From NCBI GenBank assembly GCA_947311845.1, contig CAMZMU010000055.1, positions 25,175,443-25,239,442 of the forward strand: 64,000 nucleotides of DNA, in the 5' to 3' direction. Of the stretch, positions 21,848 through 34,170 are shown piece after piece (position 1 is the stretch's first letter; each line of letters starts with the position of its first letter). This stretch comes from Poa pratensis (lineage: Eukaryota; Streptophyta; Magnoliopsida; Poales; Poaceae). A program made the translations under genes and the position numbers. Under the pieces are notes generated by a model, which worked only from the letters and a program-made list of their open reading frames with translations, ran no database searches and was not told the DNA's origin.

Positions 21848-22440
21848 TGAGATTTCGTTAGGTCTCAGTCGCCTGGCGTCACCCTACGTCACGCCATAGT
21901 AATTTTTTAATTCGAACAATTATTAAAATATGAACGTTTTTAAATTTGAACAACTTTTTGAATCTTAACGGTTTTCAAGTTCAAACAATTTTCAAAGCTA
22001 AATAATTTTTAGGTTTGAACAAATTTCAAAGTTGAACAATTTTCAAATCTGAACAATTTTTAGATTGAACAAATTTTCAAATCTGAACAATTTTTTAGAT
22101 CTGAACAAATTTCAAATTGCAACATTTATAAAATGAACAATTTTCAACTCTGAACAATTTTTCAAATCTGAACAATTTTTAGATTTAAACAATTTTCAAA
22201 TTTGAAGCTTTTTAAAAACGAACAATTTTCAAAAATCATAAAAAGGTAAAATCATAAAAGAAAATGAAAAAAAGAACAAGAACACATAAAAGAAAACGAA
22301 AAACAAAAACACAAAATAATAAAAGAAAACGGAAAAAAGAAAAATAACACAGAAAATAAAACGAAAAAGAAAAACTAAACACTCGCACCAATCGCGACAT
22401 GGATCCGACCGTGCAGTAGGAGACTGAGATTTAAGCTAAA
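21848..22440. mobile_element. Repeat with 'gactgagatt' palindromic ends, possible MULE/MITE remnant
   Basis: The left end holds GCGACTGAGA..TCTCAGTCGC, a perfect 10-bp inverted repeat with a 10-bp loop (about 21853-21882), followed by 'cctggcgtcaccc'. The right end holds 'gactgagatttaagctaaatctcaagcgcctggg' (about 22421-22455), a similar degraded palindrome. I recall similar 'gactgagat..tctcagtcg' motifs in Triticeae DNA elements. No transposase frame is present and the class is uncertain. Confidence 0.4.
21910..22235. repeat. Degenerate GAACAATTTTCAAAT tandem-like repeat
   Basis: At least a dozen copies of a 14-18-bp unit close to 'tgaacaattttcaaat(c/t)' follow one another with drift in spacing. 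The same words recur, more sparsely, in the Helitron at about 43860-44990. The region is AT-rich and non-coding. Confidence 0.65.
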
Positions 22441-22929
22441 TCTCAAGCGCCTGGGATCTAGCAAATCCGTGTTCAAATGAAGGAAGAAATGATGATAGAC
22501 AACGAAGAAGCTTTTTACCTGATGACCAGGGCCACACTTGATGTGACATGCGGTCACCCCGAGTGGGACCCATGCTTGCATTTCCCTCTTATCTCTTCTT
22601 CTCCCCTGAATGTTTTTGTTTCTTTTGTCTCCCTCGCCCTTGCCTCCTCCCAACGCCGCCACCACTAGAGAAAGCAGAGCCTCGCCATCACAACCCACCA
22701 CACGATACTACGTTGGCGACCATCATGGAGCAGTGGCGGAGTAGATGTCGCTGAGGAATGAGCAACCGCCGGCGAGCTTGAAACTTAGGGGTGGTGGGTT
22801 CGGGGGGTTTAAAGGGGATGTTGGGGCCAATGGCGGACCGGAGGAGGCTGAGCTTTGAGGAGAGCGGCGCGGTGAAGTGACCGCAGGCGGCGGTGGCAGG
22901 TGGATCCAGCTGTCGTTGGCTGTAGGCGA

Positions 22930-24402
22930 TAATTCCATTTTACATCACTATTTTCTATTATAATTTGCCTGTAATCATTGATATATTTCATATTAGGATG
23001 CAATCTTAATGTTGTTTCACCATATTTTGCATATTCCACATTTAGGAGGGAGAAAACACCTGAAGCCATGAAACAGAGGAAAAACAACCGAGATATTCAA
23101 TTTTCAGCGCTCGGGAAAATCCAAAAAAATGATAAAGTTCTAACGCACGAAGAAGAGCCAGAAGATGAGCCGAAGGGGATCTGCCAGGTGTGGGCTCACA
23201 GCTTTAGGCCCAGCACCCCCGGGTGCGCCCTAGGGATGCGCCTCCATGTCCCCCATCCCCCCCAAGCCTCGCGTTTCCCTGTGGCCTATCGTTTTCCCTT
23301 ACCTAAAAATCATGGGGATGCTTCGCATAATTTTTCTGCCGCCGTCTTGAAACAGAAACGAGAAAGAAAGCTAGTGCTCTCCGGCAAGTAGATTGATGGG
23401 GAAACTTCCTTTCGGAAGGGAAAATCGTCGCCATCATCATCGTCATCAAGTCAGACATCATCAAGATCATCATCTCCATCAACACCACCATCAACACCAT
23501 CTCCATCTTAATCTCCACGCCATCCCCTTGCTCGATCTTGGGTTGTAACTTGTATCTGTGTTGTAGTTTATGCTTATAAGTTTTATTAGTGAAAATTTAT
23601 TATGTCCAGATTGTTCATCATATATTCATCTCCACTTATCATGATCTATATGATGTCTCGTGAGTCATGAGTACTTCGTTTAGTTAGGACATGGGAGAAG
23701 TCTCGGTGCTAGTAATCATGTAACGTTGAGTAACGTTTAATGTTTTGATATTTAAGTTGTGTTGTTTTTTCTCTAGTGGTGTCATGTGAACGTCGACTAA
23801 ATGACACTTCACCTCTATGGGTTTAAGGAAATGTATTACGTATTTAGCTTGTTTGTGATGGGTTATCGGAGTGACTGAAATCTAAACCCTAGTCTACAAA
23901 CTATTGTTGTATTGCATAAGGTAGTGTAGGATCCCAGAGTTTAAAACTATGGTTATATTTATCTAAATTACTCTCTCGTATTCACAGATGATTGCTATGA
24001 GAGTTTAATCACAAGTATGGATATGTCCAAGTAAGGGTAGTATATTAGCATAGATTCAACCTCACAAGACTTGTAAAAAAAAGTTAATCAATGACACTTG
24101 GTGAAATAACTTGACAATATTCCCGTGTGTCCTTGGGGACGTTTTAGCCATCACGAGTCCACACAACCGGCTTGCCCTTGACTAATATAAGGATTGGGCC
24201 ACTTGCTGCACCTTTGTTAATTTGCTCTCTTTTAATTCTTGTTAATGTTCACTTTTCTTTTATACAATCTATAAAACTATTATGCAACATTTACAGTGAA
24301 ACCTCGCTAAAATGTACTGATCAACACCTTCTGCTACTAGTTGGGTTTGATACTCTTACTTATCGAAAGGACTACGTTAGATCCATTATACTTGTGCCAT
24401 CA
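22930..24402 (+). mobile_element. Gypsy LTR-like remnant (solo or truncated LTR)
   Basis: The right end, 'gatactcttacttatcgaaaggactacgttagatcc.ttatacttgtgccatca' ending at about 24402, is the form I associate with the end of a common Triticeae LTR. It is close to the reverse complement of the LTR start at 62826. The interior has a CAT-rich stretch (about 23425-23510) and a GC-rich block near 23200 of the kind seen in such LTRs. The left edge is not defined. No gag or pol domain is present. Family name not assigned. Confidence 0.4.
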
Positions 24403-24775
24403 GTGGACATAGTGGATCAAGAGTTGGCGGCCGTGGATTTGAAGTGCGGCGGCGCATATGTCCTCCCTCTCCTCGTCTTCTTTCCCTCCGGTGCGGTAGA
24501 TTCCAACATCAAAACGACCGATTTGGATGTCAGAATTTTTACCGGGGCACAGTCACCCGCAAGCTAGCAGTCCCCCGACATGCAGAAGGTCAGTGGGGAG
24601 CATGGGGACATAATGCACCGAGGGAACTGATCCCTTTTTCTAGGAATTAGGCGGAAGTAGGACATTCCTTTTTAGAAATAGATTATTCCCTTGGGAGGGG
24701 CAGTTGGCACAAAATAGTGAGCACACACCTGTAGTTTTCCCTGACTAATATATGCCGGTTAATATTGAGGGAGAG
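24403..24775 (+). other. Probable 3' internal scrap of a small Copia element
   Basis: No coding domain is readable. The segment ends in 'attgagggagag', a polypurine tract directly before the LTR at 24776, so at least its right part is likely the 3' untranslated end of that element. Confidence 0.3.
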
Positions 24776-24939
24776 TGTTAGAGTCTGTGCTTTTACTGGA
24801 GTCCTTCTTATATTTGTTACCAAAACCGACTACACACCTTGCACGTATATGTGTACATGACTAATACAGTATATGACTTGACCACCCTTTGAGGTTGAGA
24901 CTTTTTCCCTCTATTCTCTCTAAACCCTAAAGTCTTACA
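24776..24939 (+). repeat. Short Copia-type LTR
   Basis: This 164-bp segment starts TGTTAGAG and ends GTCTTACA, preceded by the purine tract gagggagag. The TGT...ACA ends and the preceding tract are typical of the 3' LTR of a small plant Copia element. No 5' partner is in the window, so it is a truncated copy. Immediately afterwards the flank block homologous to 1895 begins. Confidence 0.45.
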
Positions 24940-24954
24940 TTCTACCACTCTTCA

Positions 24955-25916
24955 GACATTAAGAATGTCCGTTTAACTCAATAAATGTATTTCATGAACA
25001 TCGATTGTAAACATTTTTGAACCTTAACAATTGTAAACTTATGTGACATTTTTTCTTCAAGACAAAAGATAATTTTCAACTTCTAGGTGCGAGCATGTCG
25101 TCGCTATTGTAGTATATGGGCGCAATTGCATCTGGAATGTCGAGCAAGCAATTGACTGTTTGAGCGGCCCTCTGCTGTCTAGGCATCTGCAGGCTCACAC
25201 ACGACACGGGCCGCCCGACCCACTTCTTTGCCTCCCACCACCCTTACCTTTTTTACAGGGCCAACGTGGCTCTGTCACACTGTCGTCAATTTAAGAACCA
25301 TAATCTCTGTTGCGTTACCGTCCCAGCCTTAGAGATTTCCTTGTACAACTCGGGTTTCCATGCGGAGGCGGAAGAAGCGCTGCAACGCGTGATCGAGTAG
25401 ACAAACTGCCAGCAGACAGCGAGCGGCTGGCGATTAGGGTTAGGTATGCCATGTGTTGCTTGGTACGAGGCCATTCGGAGGCTTAGGGGTGCGGTGGGAA
25501 TTCTCCGGTGGGTAGGCGCAGCGGTTGCGAGTCATCGTCGCTTTCGTCGATCTGGCGTTGTTGGCTTTAGTTTCTTTTCTTTTTCTCTTGTTTTTCCTTG
25601 GGCTGGATTGTGTTGTTTGCCCAACAGTGATCTCATGGTTGTATGGTGTGGTTGCTATATTAATATAGCGGGGCGTAAGCCTATTTTCGAGGTATGCCAT
25701 GTGGTCGCATTTCTTCCTTTACATAGCTTCATATCCCCTCTTAGTTTTTGTACCAACTTATATAGTGGCTTTATCTTGTATAATTTTGTCGTACTGGAAG
25801 AACTCCGGTAATGATTTGATTTGGTAAAAGTAACATGTATTTATCTAGTTTCTCTGCCTTGCAAGAAATTTTTCGGAATAGAAGGAGGAATGTTTAAGCA
25901 AACATTAGGATTGGTT
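24955..25916. other. Downstream flank of gene B, left part (paralogous block)
   Basis: The block is homologous to 1895-2640, including 'aatgtccgtttaactcaataaatg', 'gcggaggcgg..', 'gactaccggaagaactccggtaatgatttgatttggtaaaa' and 'aggattggtttagtatag'. It continues at 38431 after the large nest of transposons. No gene is supported; the open frame at 25446-25811 is unlike anything I recognise. Confidence 0.55.
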
Positions 25917-26639
25917 TAGTATAGTACAAGTTTTAGAGTACTTGGTATTTTTAACAACCGTCCATCCCCTTTAATCGTACGGTGATAAAATTAGAGCTAC
26001 CAGAAACTACTAGATTAAAAGAACCCGAAACTACCAATAATCTTTTATTTTTAATCTAAAGTAAAAGGGTATTTATGTAAATTTCATCTCAATCTCTCCC
26101 AGATCGGGGCCTCCATTGCTTGTTGGCGTGAATCACACGTTCGTTGGGAGACCCCAAGAGGAAGGTATGATGCAGTTCAGCAGCAAGTTTTCCCTCAGAA
26201 AGAAACCAAGGTTATCGAACCAGTAGGAGCAGCAACTCTTCAGAAGGTTGTTGGTGGCTCGCGCGGCGCAACACGATCACCAACGTGGAAACTGCACACA
26301 ACGCAATCAAACTACTTTGCCCCAACGAAACAGTGAGGTTGTCAATCTCACCGGCTTGCTGAAAACAAAGGATTAAACGTATGGTGTGGAAAATGAGTAT
26401 TAAATTGCAGAGAATGAAAAAGGAACAGTTTGCAGTTTGTGGTGGTTTAATCATATGCAAAGAGTGAATAATGTGATTTGCTGGTCATCCATCGCCTTAG
26501 CAATGTTTCTCAATTTTAATCCTATCCAGCACTGATATATGTAAGAGAGCTATTAAGGTTGCTTGGGGTTATTAAAACCATTACTTATGATAGGGATGTC
26601 TAATTTGTATCAAATTTCTAGGAGAGTAGAATTCTAGAA

Positions 26640-27290
26640 GATATGTTGATGTGTTGTGTTCCGTCTTGACAAGGGACGTGGGAAGTTCACTGGCCACTTA
26701 TGGAATTTTCTTATAATAACAGTTATTAGGCTAGTATACGTATGTCACCCTACAAGGCTTTGTATGGGAAGAAGTGTAGATCTCCAGTATGTTAGAATGC
26801 AGTAGGTGAGAATGCGCTGCTAGGACCTTATTGGGTTAAGCTATAGAGAGGGTATATGATGTCAGTCAACTTTGTTGGCAGCATATATCAGGCAAAAGAG
26901 TTCTGCCGACTAGGTTGAATGTGGAATTTCAAGATGTTGAGGAGGTGCCTCTAAGGAGGTCACCCACCAAAGGTGTTGTAAGGTTTGATATCAAGGGGAA
27001 GCTTAGTCCGCCATACATTCGACCTTTCTTGATCGTGGCACGAGTGGGAAAGCTAGCCTACAGACTTGGCTTGCCCGAATAGCTGAAGGGTATGCAAAAT
27101 GTGTTCCATATTTGTATGTTGTGAAGCATTTTCGTGATCCAGAACGACAAATAACCATGGAACAGCCAATTACCATTAAACAAGATTTAACCTTTGAGGT
27201 CCATCCTGTGAGGATACTAGAAAAGTCTGAGAGAGTCATGAGACATAGGACGCTAAAGTATGTAAAGGTTCTTTGGTCGCAATAAACCGA
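26640..27290 (+). pseudogene. pol: Integrase C-terminal remnant of a Gypsy chromovirus
   Basis: Translation with tolerance for stops and shifts reads WPLMEFSYNNSY, MSPYKALYGKKCRSP, TKGVVRFDIKGKLSPPYI, KLAYRLGLPE, VHPVRILEKSERV and LKYVKVLWSQ. These are the successive landmarks at the end of a chromovirus integrase, from the end of the catalytic core to the chromodomain-like tail. In-frame stops are present. Confidence 0.75.
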
Positions 27291-27442
27291 GCGTGAGGCT
27301 TGAGTCTCGAATGCGCGAGAAGTATCCATAACTGTTCTTGGCTGGTACGTTATGCATGATTATGTTTTACCAGTTATGCTAGTTCTACGAGTAGTAAAGC
27401 GAGGAAGAATTCGGGACGAATTCTGTTTTAAGGGGGTAAGAA

Positions 27443-29761
27443 TGTGATACCCCGAATTAATTTTGGTGCTAACCTTTTGTGCTTATTAAACTTTTTAGAA
27501 GATTAATTAATTAGGACCGTGATGCTATATGATTTGGAAATAGAAAGACATGGGAAAAACAAAAGAAAATAAAAATAGTGTGTAAAAGAACTTGATCTTT
27601 TGACCTACTGTTTAATACGAGTAATAGATACCAATTGCCTTGTGTAGTGTTGTTAGCCTGATATAATAGTCGCGTTTGTTTTATTTCTGTAACTGGCGAG
27701 GTAAGAGAGAAACGGGCCAGCCTGGGCTTCTTGTATCTGATCGAACCGTACTTGTACTGCCCAGATGCTCTGGCCATTTAGTGGGGGTCGAGGGAAGTGG
27801 TCGCCGACTCATCTCTGCCCTAATTTTTCCTAGCGCTGGTGTCCTCCAGTCCGCCGCCGCTGCCTACTCGTGATCTGTGCCGTTGCCGCCGTGTTTGTCT
27901 CGCTGACGCGTCGTGGCTTGGAAGCAACATGCTGGTGAGGAGCTGCAAGGTTTCCGGTGAGTGCTTGCCGTCACTGCTGCTTGGTTGTCACAACGATTAA
28001 TTAGTGCGATTGTCCTTTCTAGGATCTGGACGCTGCTGCATAGGTACTAGTAGAATAGATATATAAAGGGAGTTGAATACCTGGGTTGGTAGTTCTGGTT
28101 TAACTATTCCCTTCGTGTTCTATCGGAGATTATAGAAGCAAATAGTTTCGGGAATCATTTTCTGGAATGAAGCACCGAATCAATCTACAGTATGCTAGTT
28201 GCCCCTTTGTATAAACTGATTCAGTTGTAGCTTGTGTTAGTTTGGATCGGACGTTCATTAGAGCAAGTACTCTAGCTGGTTCCTTTAGACAGTGAACTTT
28301 GATTTAAAATCTGGTTTGATCTATCCATAATTTCGAGATACTCTCCAAATAAAGGTTGTAGACCTTGTTTCTAGCTTTCCATAGAGTATTCGTTTATGCA
28401 AATTGGTTGGACAGATTGCAAGCAGTTGTTAGTTTAGTGATCTGTCCAGGATATAGTTTTCTAGACGCAGTGGTCTTCTTTGCAGCTTTAGACCTTGTTA
28501 ATATTGTAATTAAATTAAGGCCTAAACATAAAAATTGTGGAGAATGTTTTCTGATAATAGAATGTCATCTTGTTTGCAAGATTTCGCGTTGAATATTAGT
28601 TCTTAGGAATATATTGACTGATCTGTCCGTGCTGTACAGAATTACAATAATGCTTAAGACTAAGGGAATTAAGACGCTGATGTTCAGATTTTGTCAAATG
28701 CTAGATGTGAGAATTATTGTGTTGTTGCTATCGAGTTTTCTTTACACCTTGTGTGGTCACTTTTATTGAGAGGGTAGGAGTGATGCGATTTATGGCTTGT
28801 ATGTTGTTGAAGTGATGATGAGTACTGAGTGATATATGTTTTCAATAACAGGTGTTAGTGCTTCTGATTCGGAAATCTGGTTCGATCCACACGGTTGAGG
28901 CAAGTCCATGACGGGATAATACTTTGCATGATCCCCTTCACTCAACTTTTATTTTCTGGCACTTGTTATTTATTCTAGTGACTGGATATGGTTTATACGT
29001 GTGGAGACAAACATGGTATGGCGACAGATACAGTGGCGCTTGCATTTTTGCATAGCATATCATATGATGTATAGTGGTGTGTCCTACTGAGGTAGGCACG
29101 TTGAGACCGTCGATGACGGGTCAGGTCCCCCATTGTGGGCAGCCTCCACAAGTTGGAGTGAGTGGATGCCGACGGGTGTCCACTCAAGCGATACCGGTAT
29201 ACGCAAAGAAAAGTGAAAGCAAAGAGCATGTAGGCATACAGGGTCATCACGACGATATGAGAAGTGTTAAAGGATAATCGTTGGTGTCGTGTTTTATGCA
29301 TTGCTTATTGTTTCTTCATGTACTTGTTGAGTACTTTGTACTCACCCTTGTGGCTTCTATGTTTTTAGGTACCTGTGAGGACGACATGCATGGGATTGGA
29401 GTAGCACCTCTACATGTTTCGACACACTACAATCACACATTACAACCATCCTTACATAGATTAGTTTAACCTGACTAAGATTAAAGGTTGCTCTTGACAC
29501 TATGTCCTGTGACGTTTGGATTATTCTTGTGGCTACACACCTTGTTGTTAAGAGTCGTCTTGAACTTTGATTATAGTTTGGTCTTGTAGAACCTGATAGT
29601 TGTATCTTTGTATAAAATTGGAGGTGTGTTCTTATCTCCTGTTGTGGATTGTCACTTTAAACAAAGGAGATGTTGACGTAATTTATATTTTACCCTTAGT
29701 TTGTGGAAGTTTTATAGTATGTGTAGCATTGCCAGGTAGGGTTGATATTTGGGGTGTTACA
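27443..29761 (+). repeat. Complete LTR (2.3 kb) of the Tekay-like fragment
   Basis: It starts TGTGATACCCC directly after the tract TAAGGGGGTAAGAA (27429-27442) and ends GGGGTGTTACA directly before GTTGGTATCAGAGCC. The 11-bp ends are inverted repeats with two mismatches. Small open frames inside are not convincing genes. Confidence 0.8.
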
Positions 29762-30489
29762 GTTGGTATCAGAGCCTAGGCTTTAGGTCTCTGGAGTAGT
29801 TTAAAAGTAAATGGGATAATTTATCAGGATCTTTAAACAATTAAAACTTGTCTTTAGTTTGACCAAACAACTTAAAACTTGACACACTGGTGCACAATAG
29901 GAAGGGTTTGGGTTATGCATTGCATTTACGTTTTGGTTATATTTTATTGTTGATCTTTCTTATCCTTATGTTGATGTGCGTGTGGGCAGCTTGTTGCTGT
30001 GAGAGGCTTGGGCCTTGCTTCAGTGTTATTATCCCTCTATGGTTTGTAGTTGTCTAGAGAGAAAGAGAGAGAGAGGCTCTCGATGGTTGATGAATTTAGT
30101 ATTGAAGGGAAATATTTGATCTTTTATGCTAGTTTTATAAAAACGTGAATAAAGTGATGAATTTATTGGATTGGTAGATTTAGATATTTATGTTACTTTG
30201 TTGGACCCATGAGGAGATATTGAAGGGTTTCTTTGGCGGAGTGTGATCTTGATATAATGTCGTGAAGATTAAAATTTGGTTAACACGGTTGGTTAGTAGT
30301 AGAGTTGATAAAATAACGTTACGAAGACTTATCTGGATCCAAATAGATATGAGAAGTTTGTTCTTCTATCCATGTCCCTTAAACCACAATCTCCACTTGG
30401 CTTCCTCATTTCATTCGCCTATTCTTTGTAGTGCATCACCTGCACTTTTGGCTTGGTACGATGATCGTCATCTAGTAGTGGAATTATCG
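29762..30489 (+). other. PBS and 5' leader of the Tekay-like fragment
   Basis: TGGTATCAGAGCC at 29765-29777 is a Met-tRNA primer-binding site lying just inside the LTR. The remaining ~700 bp have no gag frame; a GA run sits at about 30058-30076. Homology to the host LTR resumes at about 30490 ('agtccaagg.tgaactactcacgcatcactcc'). Confidence 0.6.
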
Positions 30490-31041
30490 TAGTCCAAGGT
30501 TGAACTACTCACGCATCACTCCGGAGGCAGGCATGGCGATGTAGAAGCCTCCGGTGACGATTCCCCTCTCCGGCAGGGTGCCGGGAAGAGGTTCTGGACC
30601 CTCCCGAGCTAGGGTTGACGGCGGCGGCGTCTCTGGAACTTTTCGTGGATATTGGCTCAGGCACTTAGGGTTTTCGCGTCGGGGGAATAAGTAGGCGAAA
30701 GGGCGGCGGCTGACCCCACCCTAGGGCGCGCCAGGGGGGCCCGCGCCCTAGTGGCGTGTGGGGCCCTCCTGGCTCTCCTCTGCTGCTCCTTTGGTCCGTC
30801 AGGTGTGTTCTGGTAAAATAGGGATCCCCGTGAAGTTTCGTCCAATTCCGAGAATATTTCCAGACTAGCTTTTCTGGAATACAAAAACAGCAGAAAACAG
30901 GAACTGGCACTTCGGCATCTTGTTAATAGGTTAGTCCCAAAAAATGTATAAAAGTGATATAAAGTAGATGCAAAACATGTAGCAATTGGTATAAAACAAG
31001 CATGGAACATCAAAAATTATAGATACGTTTGAGACGTATCA

Positions 31042-33690
31042 GCATCCCCAAGCTTAGTTCCTACTCGTCCTCGAGTAGGTAAACGATAAAAACAAAATAA
31101 TTTTTGAGGTGACATGCTACCATCATAATCTTGATCATATAATATTGCAAGGCACATGTAAATGAATGAAGTGATCCAAGTCAATGGTCTATAATTTGCT
31201 ACCAAATAGATAATGAGTAAACAATGAATCACACAAGCTAAACGTTTTCATGAATAGTACTTTCGAGACAAGCATCAAACAGTTTTGCATAAGTGTTAAC
31301 TCATAAAGCAATAGTTTCTAATAAAAGGTATTTAATCAACACAAAGGAAGAATTAGTTTCAGCATTTGCTTCAACTTTCAACATATTTATCTCATGGATA
31401 TTGTCAACACAAAGTAGTATAACAAGTCCAATACATTGCATATAACGCATGTTGTAACAAAGTTGACACTAGTGTTTGCTTGTGGAAGACAGAAAGAATA
31501 GGAAAACTGACTCAACATAAAAGTAAAAGAAAGGCCCTTCGCAGAGGGAAGCAGGGATTAAATCATGTGCTAGAGCTTTTAGGTTTTTGAAAGCATATAG
31601 AGATTGCATAAAATATTTGATACTCCTCCCAACCTTGCTAACACAAGCCATGGCTAACCGAATCCTCGGGTGCCTTCCATCAATCACATACCATGGAGGA
31701 GTATCTATTTTTGAGAGGTGTTTGTTAATTGTCAACGAATGGTAGCGGGTGAGAACAGTATTCTACCTGTCAAACGGACTTTTAAGAGCGGCTCCCATGA
31801 AGGACGTTATTTCTACCAGCAAGGCAGATCATCCCTCTTTCTCTTTGGTTTACACACATTCAGGTATTTCACTGTTTGTCATTGCTTACTGATGAATCAG
31901 GGCAAAAGTGTGAAGAGAATTAATTGGTTAAAGTTGTAATTAATTGGGACTGGGCACCCCGTTGCCAGCTCTTTTTGCAAGTTATTGGATAAGCGGATGT
32001 ATATGCCACTAGTCCAGGTGTAAAAGTCCATTGACAAATAGAATAAAGAATAACCACACTAATTCCTCATGAGCTAGTAAACATTGACACAAAAAGGGAA
32101 TAATAACATTTTGAATAATTTAAAGGTAGCACATGAAAAATTTACTTGGAGTGGCAAGGAAATACCACATATAGGTAGTTATGGTGGACACAAATGGCAT
32201 GGATTTTGGCTCAAGGATTTGGATGCACGAGAAGCATTCCCTCTCAGTACAGAGTTTAGGCTAGCAAGGTTATGTAAGCAAACAAGAATATCAACCCGTA
32301 CACCAAGTTTTATATGACAAACATATTGCAAACGTTATAAGACTTCATACCGTCTTCCTTGTTAACCAAACCCTGTTATTAGAAAATATCTAGACCTTAG
32401 AGATACCACCGATGCAAACCAAATTTTCAACAAGCTTTACGGTAGTTCTTCACTAATAGGCTTAACTCATGTGATGCACAATTTAATCATGATCTACTTG
32501 TTAACTCAAAACAATTGACAAGCATCAAGTTATCCATTAGTGATCTACAAGATTAAGCAAGTTTTTCCTTATACCAATTACCACATGCAACATTTTCTGA
32601 ACCAACCAAACACCAATCAATTTATTTCATCAACTCTCCAAACAAATATAAGTGAAGCAAGAGAGTACTTTCTACAAAAGAAAGCTAATAGCTCTGACAA
32701 GAGATACATGAAAACAAGAGCTAAAAGCTGAACAGCGCTAGATATGAATACTCAACAAATATAAGTGAAGAATAGGAGTATTCTCATGAAAAAGCGGAGC
32801 GTGTCTCTCTCCCAATCAAGAATGCTAGGGTCCAGTCAAGCTTTATTGAAAATAAAAGTGCAATACTGAAAATAAAAGCACACAGACGCTCCAAGAAAAG
32901 CACATATGATGTGAAAGAATTAAAATATAGTTTCACTAGAGATGACCTGATAATTTTGACGATGAAGAAGGGGATGCCTTGGGCATCCCCAAGCTTAGAC
33001 GCTTGAGTCTTCTTGAAATATGCTGGGGAGATCCATGGGAGCCTCCCCAAGCTTAAGCTCTTCACTCTTCTTGATCCTATTATATCATCCTTCTCTCTTG
33101 ACCCTTGAAAACTTCCGTCACACCAAACTCAAAGTAGATCTCATTAGAGGGTTAGTGCATAATCAAAAATCACATGTTCTATAAAGACGCAATATGATTT
33201 GTTACTTTAAACATTAGCTACAGCCACTGATGTTATGTGAAGCTCTTCCACCCAAAAAAGAATTTCACTCAACACTAGTAAAAGAGAGAATGCAAAATAA
33301 AAAGGCATAATCTGTCTAAAACAGAACAGTCCGCAAAGACGAATTTTTTCGAGGCACTTACGACGCTCAGATAAAAACTTGAACTAATGAAAGATTCAGA
33401 CATTCATAAAGATTACGCACAAAAATTTCAGATTTAATTAACAATCTGGTGATTTTAGGAATTTCGTACAGTGAACAGCAAAAATCTGTTTCTGCGCAGC
33501 AATCAAAATTAAGCATCATCTTAACATTAGAGGCTACTCTTGGCACAACAATGCGAGAAAATAAAGATACAAAGGAGTTGCTACAGAAGTAAACATCCTC
33601 CTTGACTCAATAAAAGAAAAATTGCAGAAAAAAAATAATGGGTTGCCTCCCATAAGCGCTTTTCTTTAACGCCTTTTAGCTAGGCACAAA
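31042..33690 (-). other. Non-coding 3' internal region of the gag-only Gypsy element
   Basis: No RT, RNase H or integrase motif is readable on either strand. The tract next to the LTR is 'gcatccccaagctt' (31042-31056, AAGCTTGGGGATGC on the minus strand). Near-copies lie at about 32983-32998 and 33042-33056, so the polypurine tract is repeated inside the element. The sequence is AT-rich. Confidence 0.6.
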
Positions 33691-33697
33691 GCATGCA

Positions 33698-34170
33698 TCA
33701 AGTATTACCAAGTGAAGAAGCATCAACATTGTAATTTGTTCGAACAATAGAATCATAAGGTGGCTTAATCTTCTTCCTAGGAAAGTGTTCCATACCTTTC
33801 TTGAGAGGAAATTGATATTTTATATTCCCTTCTTTCATATCAATAATAGCACCTACAGTTCTAAGAAAAGGTCTTCCCAGCACAATAGGGCATGATGGAT
33901 TGCATTCAATATCCAAGACAATAAAATCAACGGGGACATAATTGTTGTTAACCATGATAAGAACATCATCAATTCTTCCCAAAGGTTTTTTAATAGTAGA
34001 ATCACAAGGTGAACATCCAAGTAACAATTTTCCAAAGGTGCTAAATCAAGCATATCATAAATCTTTTAGGCATAACAGAAATACTAGCACCAAGGTCACA
34101 CAAAGCATTGCAATCAAAGTCATTCAATTTCATTTAATGATGGGCTCCCAACCATCTTCTAACTTCCTAG
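33698..34170 (-). pseudogene. Retropepsin (aspartic protease) of the Gypsy element, frameshifted
   Basis: Minus-strand translation gives the active site CDLGASISVMPK near 34100. After a frame change it gives the flap and C-terminal parts with IDDVLIMV, DFIVLDIE, PIVLGRPFLRTVGAIIDMKEG and a stop at 33698. This is the usual plant Athila-type gag-protease arrangement. The protease would cut gag; the shift near 34050 breaks it here. Confidence 0.75.

Larger units (their letters stand above)
26460..30489 (+). mobile_element. Tekay-like Ty3/Gypsy fragment with internal-LTR-internal order
   Basis: From left to right: integrase C-terminus (about 26640-27290), polypurine tract, one complete 2.3-kb LTR (27443-29761), then a PBS and leader (29764-30489). 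This is the reverse of a normal truncated element, since the internal 3' end precedes the LTR and the internal 5' end follows it. The long LTR, the Met-tRNA PBS and the integrase C-terminus suggest the Tekay/Del chromovirus lineage. No target duplication was found at its edges. Confidence 0.65.
26117..31041 (-). repeat. 3' LTR of the Gypsy element, split by a nested insertion
   Basis: 26117-26453 matches 35994-36325, and about 30490-31041 matches 37000-37565. Between them, about 670 bp of LTR are missing and 4.0 kb of another Gypsy element are present. The outer end reads TGCTTGTTGGCG here against TGATGCG in the other LTR. Confidence 0.8.

Noticed and set aside
23425..23510. CAT-rich tract as a His/Asp-rich protein coding repeat
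   Set aside because: It lies in LTR-like DNA, and a similar GAT-rich tract occurs in the LTR at 63735-63840.
29074..30492. Short frames in and after the Tekay-like LTR
   Set aside because: They fall within LTR and leader sequence without family resemblance.
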